64,000 nt of DNA from Bacteroidota bacterium (GTDB lineage: Bacteria > Bacteroidota > Bacteroidia > Bacteroidales > Lentimicrobiaceae): the NCBI GenBank assembly GCA_009773515.1, contig WSXX01000009.1, positions 62,001-126,000 on the forward strand, in the 5' to 3' direction. The notes beneath the pieces are model-generated. The model did no database searches. It was given only the letters and a program-made list of their open reading frames with translations, and was not told the DNA's origin. Below are positions 59,784 through 64,000 of this stretch, in pieces; positions within the stretch are counted from its first letter, which is position 1; every line of letters starts with the position of its first letter. A program made the position numbers and the translations under genes.

Positions 59784-61091
59784 GTGAAGCACTCTGTTAA
59801 ATCATCCTCCTTCACTTTGATGGCGATTTGCCTGATAATGATTTTGGTTACTTCAAACATCAATTGGGGTGGCGACCGCTACAAAGGTGTGCTTGAATCA
59901 GATGCAAAAGGCTATTATGCTTATTTACCAGCAATCTTCATTTACCATGATCTGAATTTTACTTTCTTCGATCACATCGAAAAGGAAAAGTACTACAACG
60001 AAAACCTGTTTTACGACTACCGTGCATTCAGCAACGGAGCTTACATCAGCAAATATTATGCTGGCACCGCGCTGGCACAGATGCCGTTTTTTCTTGTCGC
60101 TCATTTCGTAAGTCTTGCCGGCAATGCTGATGCCGATGGCTACTCAAAGCCATACATGATCGCGGTGAACCTGGCTGCACTTTTTTATCTCTTTCTTGGA
60201 CTGCTTTACCTTAAACGCACACTTGCTTCTTATCAGATTTCCGAAAAAATCACATCAATTATATTGATTGCCGCCGTTTTCGGGACCAATCTGTTCTACT
60301 ATTCCATCAGTGAGTCAGGCATGTCGCATGTTTATTCTTTTGCATTTATTTCGATGTTCTTCTTTTATGCCCGGCAGTTTTTCACAACATTCCGGCCTAA
60401 ATACATACTGTTACTTTCTTTGCTTCTGGGAATAATTGTCCTTATCCGGCCTGTAAACGGACTTATTTTATTTATTCTTCCATTTGCTGCCGGCAAGGAG
60501 GAGGTGTTTCGCGAAGGCATAGTCAGTAGCTTAAAGCAGATAAAATATACAGCCGCAGGAGTCATCCTGATTTTTGCCATAGTTTCACTGCAACTTATTT
60601 TCTACAAACTGGCAACCGGTAGTTTTTTCGTTTATTCTTACATCGGCGAAGGGTTTGACTTTCTGAACCCGCATATTCCGGAAATACTTTTCAGTTTCAA
60701 AAAAGGATTGTTCCTCTATACACCCATATATCTGCTCGCTTTCGCGGGATGCATTTACCTCTGGAAAAAGAAAAGGTTTATGTTCCGGGCCTGGATTCTG
60801 TTTTTTCTGATAATTACCTATGTTTTCTCCTCGTGGAGCAACTGGTGGTATGGCGGAAGTTTCTCTTCGAGGGTGTATATTGAATACATTCCGCTGTTTA
60901 TGATACTGCTGGCAATGGCGCTGGATAATATACGCAACAGATTACAACACAATGGATTAATAGCCGCCATCGTTATTCTGACAGTGGTTTGCCAGATACA
61001 AACCTTTCAATATAGGTACAACCATATCCACTGGTCTGACATGGACAGGCAGAAGTATTTTGAAGTTTTTATGAGGATTGACAGGATATAA
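59784..61091 (+). CDS. Polytopic membrane protein, possible GT-C glycosyltransferase
   Basis: The 435-residue product, starting at a GTG, has about ten to eleven transmembrane helices. The first periplasmic loop holds the acidic motif YKGVLESDAKGYYAYLPA near residue 40, reminiscent of the catalytic Asp/Glu loop of GT-C and DUF2723-type lipid-linked sugar transferases, and the last loop carries SSWSNWWYGGSFSSR, seen in this type of protein. The sugar donor and acceptor are unknown. It is flanked by nadB on the left and convergent sucB on the right. Confidence 0.72.
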   Translation: MKHSVKSSSFTLMAICLIMILVTSNINWGGDRYKGVLESDAKGYYAYLPAIFIYHDLNFTFFDHIEKEKYYNENLFYDYRAFSNGAYISKYYAGTALAQMPFFLVAHFVSLAGNADADGYSKPYMIAVNLAALFYLFLGLLYLKRTLASYQISEKITSIILIAAVFGTNLFYYSISESGMSHVYSFAFISMFFFYARQFFTTFRPKYILLLSLLLGIIVLIRPVNGLILFILPFAAGKEEVFREGIVSSLKQIKYTAAGVILIFAIVSLQLIFYKLATGSFFVYSYIGEGFDFLNPHIPEILFSFKKGLFLYTPIYLLAFAGCIYLWKKKRFMFRAWILFFLIITYVFSSWSNWWYGGSFSSRVYIEYIPLFMILLAMALDNIRNRLQHNGLIAAIVILTVVCQIQTFQYRYNHIHWSDMDRQKYFEVFMRIDRI

Positions 61092-61171
61092 GATTCAAAA
61101 GATTAGCTTCGCTGAGCCCGCCTGCTTTGCGTATTAGGGTAAGCTGCCCGACGGCCGGAAAGAGCACAAAC

Positions 61172-62455
61172 TTACAGCTCCAACAACGCCTGCAAAGGAT
61201 CTACCCCATCCATCAACATTTTTTCAGGATTTTCGAGCAGCTCCTTAACTTTTACAAGAAAACTCACCGACTCACGTCCGTCAATTACACGGTGATCGTA
61301 AGAAAGTGCCACATACATCATAGGTGCAATCACTACCTGTCCGTTCAAGGCAATGGGCCTTTCAATAATGTTGTGCATGCCAAGTATTGCACTTTGCGGA
61401 GGATTTAAAATGGGCGTTGACAACATAGAGCCAAAAACACCGCCATTGGTAATGGTAAATGTGCCGCCGGTCATTTCATCAAGGGTAATTTTATTATCAC
61501 GGGCTTTCACCGCCAGTTCCTTAATTTTCTGCTCTATCTGAGCCAGACTGAGGCTTTCGGCGTTTCTTACAACCGGAACCACCAATCCCTTTGGGGCGCT
61601 AACAGCAATGCCGATATCCGCATAGTCATATGAAATCAGTTCATCGCCGTCAATCATAGAATTAACCTGTGGATAGTGCTTCAGCGCAATGGTTATGGCT
61701 TTGGTAAACAACGACATAAAACCCAGCGAAATTCCATGTTTCTCTTTGAACTTTTCGTTGTATTTCTTTCTGATTTCCATAATACGGCTCATATTCACTT
61801 CATTGAAAGTGGTGAGCATGGCCGTTTCGTTTTTCACGGAAACCAGTCGCTGTGCCAGTTTCTGGCGGAGGGTTGACATCTTCTTCCTTTCCGAATTACG
61901 GGTTCCACCTTTTGCAGATTCCGGCATTGCTTTTTTGAACGATGCCGTTGCACTTTTCGCGGAAGCAACCTCTTCAATATCGGCTTTTCCGATTCTGATT
62001 TTGCTGATGTATTCCAGAATATCTCCTTCTGTCACCTCTTTTTCCTTCATAATGCGGCGTGCCAGCGGCGAAACGTGCAGGTTTTTCTCTTCCTGAACCT
62101 CCGGGCTTTTTTCAGTTGGCGAAGAAGTTGGTTTCACCTCATCAACAACCGGAGCTTTTGCTTCAGCCGCTTTTTCTTCAGTTTTGGGAGCTGCTTTGGG
62201 GGTGCCTGCAGGCTTGGCTGCGGAAGAATCAATGGTAGCCACAACAGCACCTACTTTTATCACATCTCCGGCTTCAGCCAGAAGTTTAATTATTCCTTCT
62301 TCGGCAGCGCTGACGGTAAGGGTTGCTTTATCCGAATCAATTTCGGCAATCTCGGCATCCTTTTCTACAAAATCACCATCATTCACAAGCCATGAGGCCA
62401 GTTGAACTTCAGAAATGGACTCGCCCGGGCTGGGCACTTTAATTTCGATAATCAT
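61172..62455 (-). CDS. sucB: 2-oxoglutarate dehydrogenase E2, dihydrolipoyl succinyltransferase
   Basis: SucB is the core subunit of the 2-oxoglutarate dehydrogenase complex, moving succinyl groups to CoA in the oxidative TCA cycle. The 427 residues contain a lipoyl domain with Lys43 in DSDKATL, an Ala/Pro/Lys-rich hinge (about 82-125), an E1/E3-binding domain ([13 protein letters not shown], 132-144) and the catalytic domain with [11 protein letters not shown] near the end. Only one lipoyl domain is present. It follows sucA by 12 bp on the minus strand. Confidence 0.95.
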   Translation of the reverse strand: MIIEIKVPSPGESISEVQLASWLVNDGDFVEKDAEIAEIDSDKATLTVSAAEEGIIKLLAEAGDVIKVGAVVATIDSSAAKPAGTPKAAPKTEEKAAEAKAPVVDEVKPTSSPTEKSPEVQEEKNLHVSPLARRIMKEKEVTEGDILEYISKIRIGKADIEEVASAKSATASFKKAMPESAKGGTRNSERKKMSTLRQKLAQRLVSVKNETAMLTTFNEVNMSRIMEIRKKYNEKFKEKHGISLGFMSLFTKAITIALKHYPQVNSMIDGDELISYDYADIGIAVSAPKGLVVPVVRNAESLSLAQIEQKIKELAVKARDNKITLDEMTGGTFTITNGGVFGSMLSTPILNPPQSAILGMHNIIERPIALNGQVVIAPMMYVALSYDHRVIDGRESVSFLVKVKELLENPEKMLMDGVDPLQALLEL

Positions 62456-62467
62456 TATACAATATTT

Positions 62468-64000
62468 TTATTCTGTTTTTGCTGCTTCAGGTACAAATGA
62501 CCACTCATGTGGAGCGCACACCATTTTACAAATAACATTGGCATTCAGGCAAGTACATTCACCAAATGATTTCTCCACAATTTTGCGCTGACGTATGGCA
62601 TGCAATTTTGAAGATCCGGTGGCTGGACTTCCGCTTTCGGGACGTGCAACGAGCAGGATATTGTCGTCCTTGAAATTGCGGAGAATAAATGACCATGCAC
62701 CCATATTTGCAGGCTCTTCCTGTGCCCAAACAATCCTCCCGGCCTTAGGATAACGTGCAAGAACCGCACTCACCTGTTCTTTGGGATAAGGATACAACTG
62801 CTCAATTCTCACAATTGCTTCTGAGGAACCACGTTTTGCGCGCTCCTCAAGCAGATCGTAATACAATTTACCACTTGTAAAGATAACCCGGTTAACATTT
62901 TCAGGGTCAACAACATCATCATCAATTACTTCGCGAAATCCTCCCTTGCTGAGCTCTTCCAGAGATGAAACACAGGAAGCATGGCGCAACAGACTCTTGG
63001 GGGTAAAAACAATCAGGGGTTTACGGAAAGGTCTTTTTACCTGCCGCCTCAGCAAATGATAAAAGTTGGCAGGCGTGGTGCAATTCACTACCTGCATATT
63101 ATTCTCCGCGCAAAGCGAGAGGAAACGTTCAATACGTCCGCTAGAATGCTCAGGTCCCTGACCTTCGTAGCCATGCGGGAGAAAAAGCACCAGATCGCTC
63201 ATTACGCGCCACTTGTCTTCGGCACTGCTGAGGTACTGATCAATAATAATCTGAGCTCCGTTGAAGAAGTCGCCAAACTGAGCTTCCCAAATGGTAAGCG
63301 AATTTGGCGATGAAAGCGAATAGCCATAATCAAACCCAAGCACACCATATTCCGACAAGGGGGAATTGAAAACTTCGAATGATGCCTGGCTTTTACTTAT
63401 ATTTTTGAGTGGGACATACCTTTCTTCCGAATCTTCGATGGTGAGCACCGAATGGCGGTGAGAAAAAGTGCCGCGCTGCGAATCCTGTCCGCTGAGCCTT
63501 ACAGGTATTCCTTCATTAAGCAAGGTAGCATAAGCCAGCAGTTCTCCCATTGCCCAGTCAAGCTTTCCACCGGGCTGAAGCATGGCATTACGATCCTGCA
63601 TCAGCTTTACAAGTTTTCGGTTAAAAGCTTTTCCTTCGGGTAAAAGGGTAATTTTATCACCCAGCTTTTGCAGAACTTTCAGGTCAACTCCGGTATCGGG
63701 CGATTTTTCGAAATCTTCATTCACCGCTATCCTGATGTTGTTCCAGGTTGGCCCGAGAAACGGAGTAACTTTCGATTTTTCTGCCTGATGCGACTCGGCA
63801 AGATGGGCTTCGAGAATATCGTTGATCTCTTTTTCGATGGCCGAGGCATCATCTGAAGTTATCAAGCCTTCGGCAATAAGCTTATCCACATAGATCTGCC
63901 TTACATCAGGATGTTTTTCAATGGCTTTATAAAGCACAGGCTGTGTAAACCGGGGTTCATCACCTTCGTTGTGGCCATACCTGCGGTATCCGAGAAGATC
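62468..64000 (-). CDS. sucA: 2-oxoglutarate dehydrogenase E1, C-terminal part
   Basis: The frame is open up to the right edge of the window, where it reads GYRRYGHNEGDEPRFTQP, a signature of E1-o dehydrogenases, so the N-terminal part lies outside. About 510 residues are visible. Conserved pieces include QDSQRGTFSHRH, FDYGYSL, FLPHGYEGQGPEHSS and VWAQEEPANMGAW. The enzyme is thiamine-diphosphate dependent and passes succinyl groups to SucB. The gene is not truncated, only cut by the window. Its presence points to a full or partial oxidative TCA branch. Confidence 0.95.
   Translation of the reverse strand, partial: DLLGYRRYGHNEGDEPRFTQPVLYKAIEKHPDVRQIYVDKLIAEGLITSDDASAIEKEINDILEAHLAESHQAEKSKVTPFLGPTWNNIRIAVNEDFEKSPDTGVDLKVLQKLGDKITLLPEGKAFNRKLVKLMQDRNAMLQPGGKLDWAMGELLAYATLLNEGIPVRLSGQDSQRGTFSHRHSVLTIEDSEERYVPLKNISKSQASFEVFNSPLSEYGVLGFDYGYSLSSPNSLTIWEAQFGDFFNGAQIIIDQYLSSAEDKWRVMSDLVLFLPHGYEGQGPEHSSGRIERFLSLCAENNMQVVNCTTPANFYHLLRRQVKRPFRKPLIVFTPKSLLRHASCVSSLEELSKGGFREVIDDDVVDPENVNRVIFTSGKLYYDLLEERAKRGSSEAIVRIEQLYPYPKEQVSAVLARYPKAGRIVWAQEEPANMGAWSFILRNFKDDNILLVARPESGSPATGSSKLHAIRQRKIVEKSFGECTCLNANVICKMVCAPHEWSFVPEAAKTE

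Noticed and set aside
63937-64000. Truncated or start-shifted sucA
   Set aside because: The reading frame stays open with conserved E1 sequence to the window edge; the apparent GTG start at 63937 is an internal valine codon.
1-64000. tRNA, rRNA or other housekeeping RNA genes
   Set aside because: I found no cloverleaf-like sequence with a T-arm signature and CCA-adjacent stem, nor rRNA, tmRNA, RNase P or SRP RNA cores in the gaps; only the SAM-I element is supported.

Overview
The window looks like chromosome of an anaerobic or microaerobic member of the Bacteroidota (Bacteroidales-like). The evidence is the gene content: lpxK, FadL-type and BamA-type outer-membrane proteins, two OmpH/Skp genes, a DUF6089/PorG-like protein of the type IX secretion system and GIN-domain lipoproteins. 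Several genes are also preceded by promoters of the Bacteroidota form TTTG-N18-22-TAnnTTTG, and most lack a strong Shine-Dalgarno. GC content is moderate. I see no rRNA, tRNA, CRISPR array, prophage or transposase gene.

Layout. 1-3.1 kb: a minus-strand run of lpxK, purine nucleoside phosphorylase and a thioredoxin-fold lipoprotein without catalytic cysteines. 3.3-6.9 kb: NIF3-like, zinc-ribbon coiled-coil and TPR proteins. 7-10.3 kb: a FadL-like porin and a low-complexity lipoprotein with a 42-bp minisatellite. 10.4-11.9 kb: archaeal-type prolyl-tRNA synthetase. 12-16.9 kb: metH-metF behind a SAM-I riboswitch. 17.3-20.6 kb: an ATP-grasp enzyme, a GIN lipoprotein and a PagL-like lipid A deacylase. 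20.9-22.8 kb: mazG-queA.

23.2-28.9 kb is a sulfur respiration locus. It holds a Tat-exported molybdopterin polysulfide/thiosulfate reductase-like catalytic subunit, its four-cluster ferredoxin, an NrfD membrane anchor, two half-size YeeE/YedE sulfur transporters and a rhodanese-fold protein that lacks the catalytic cysteine. tatC follows, then a PspC/LiaF-like envelope stress pair, a hydrolase and pdxJ. 33.8-42.5 kb is the conserved Bacteroidota outer-membrane biogenesis block (CBS protein, Omp85-like, nadK, PorG-like, uppS, bamA, ompH, ompH), then a cold-shock gene.

44.0-53.3 kb is the most unusual region: about 14 co-directional genes between a good promoter and a terminator. They encode a DUF134 regulator with extra zinc ribbons, three small NifX/ORP-fold proteins (one His-tailed), two DUF5320 peptides, a ferritin-like protein, a DUF89/ARMT1-like protein, a CGGC-domain protein, two MinD-type ATPases each carrying a 2x[4Fe-4S] insert, a corrinoid adenosyltransferase, a methionine gamma-lyase-like enzyme and a CoA-disulfide-reductase-like flavoprotein. 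The NifX plus ferredoxin-MinD core resembles the Desulfovibrio orange-protein (ORP) system. There is no nitrogenase, so I infer metal-sulfur cluster or persulfide handling, not nitrogen fixation.

53.6-64 kb holds a lipoprotein, a HAD hydrolase, DUF1697, a ParE/RelE toxin-antitoxin pair, a zinc metallopeptidase, gamma-carbonic anhydrase, nadB, a polytopic membrane protein, sucB and the C-terminal part of sucA, which runs off the right edge.
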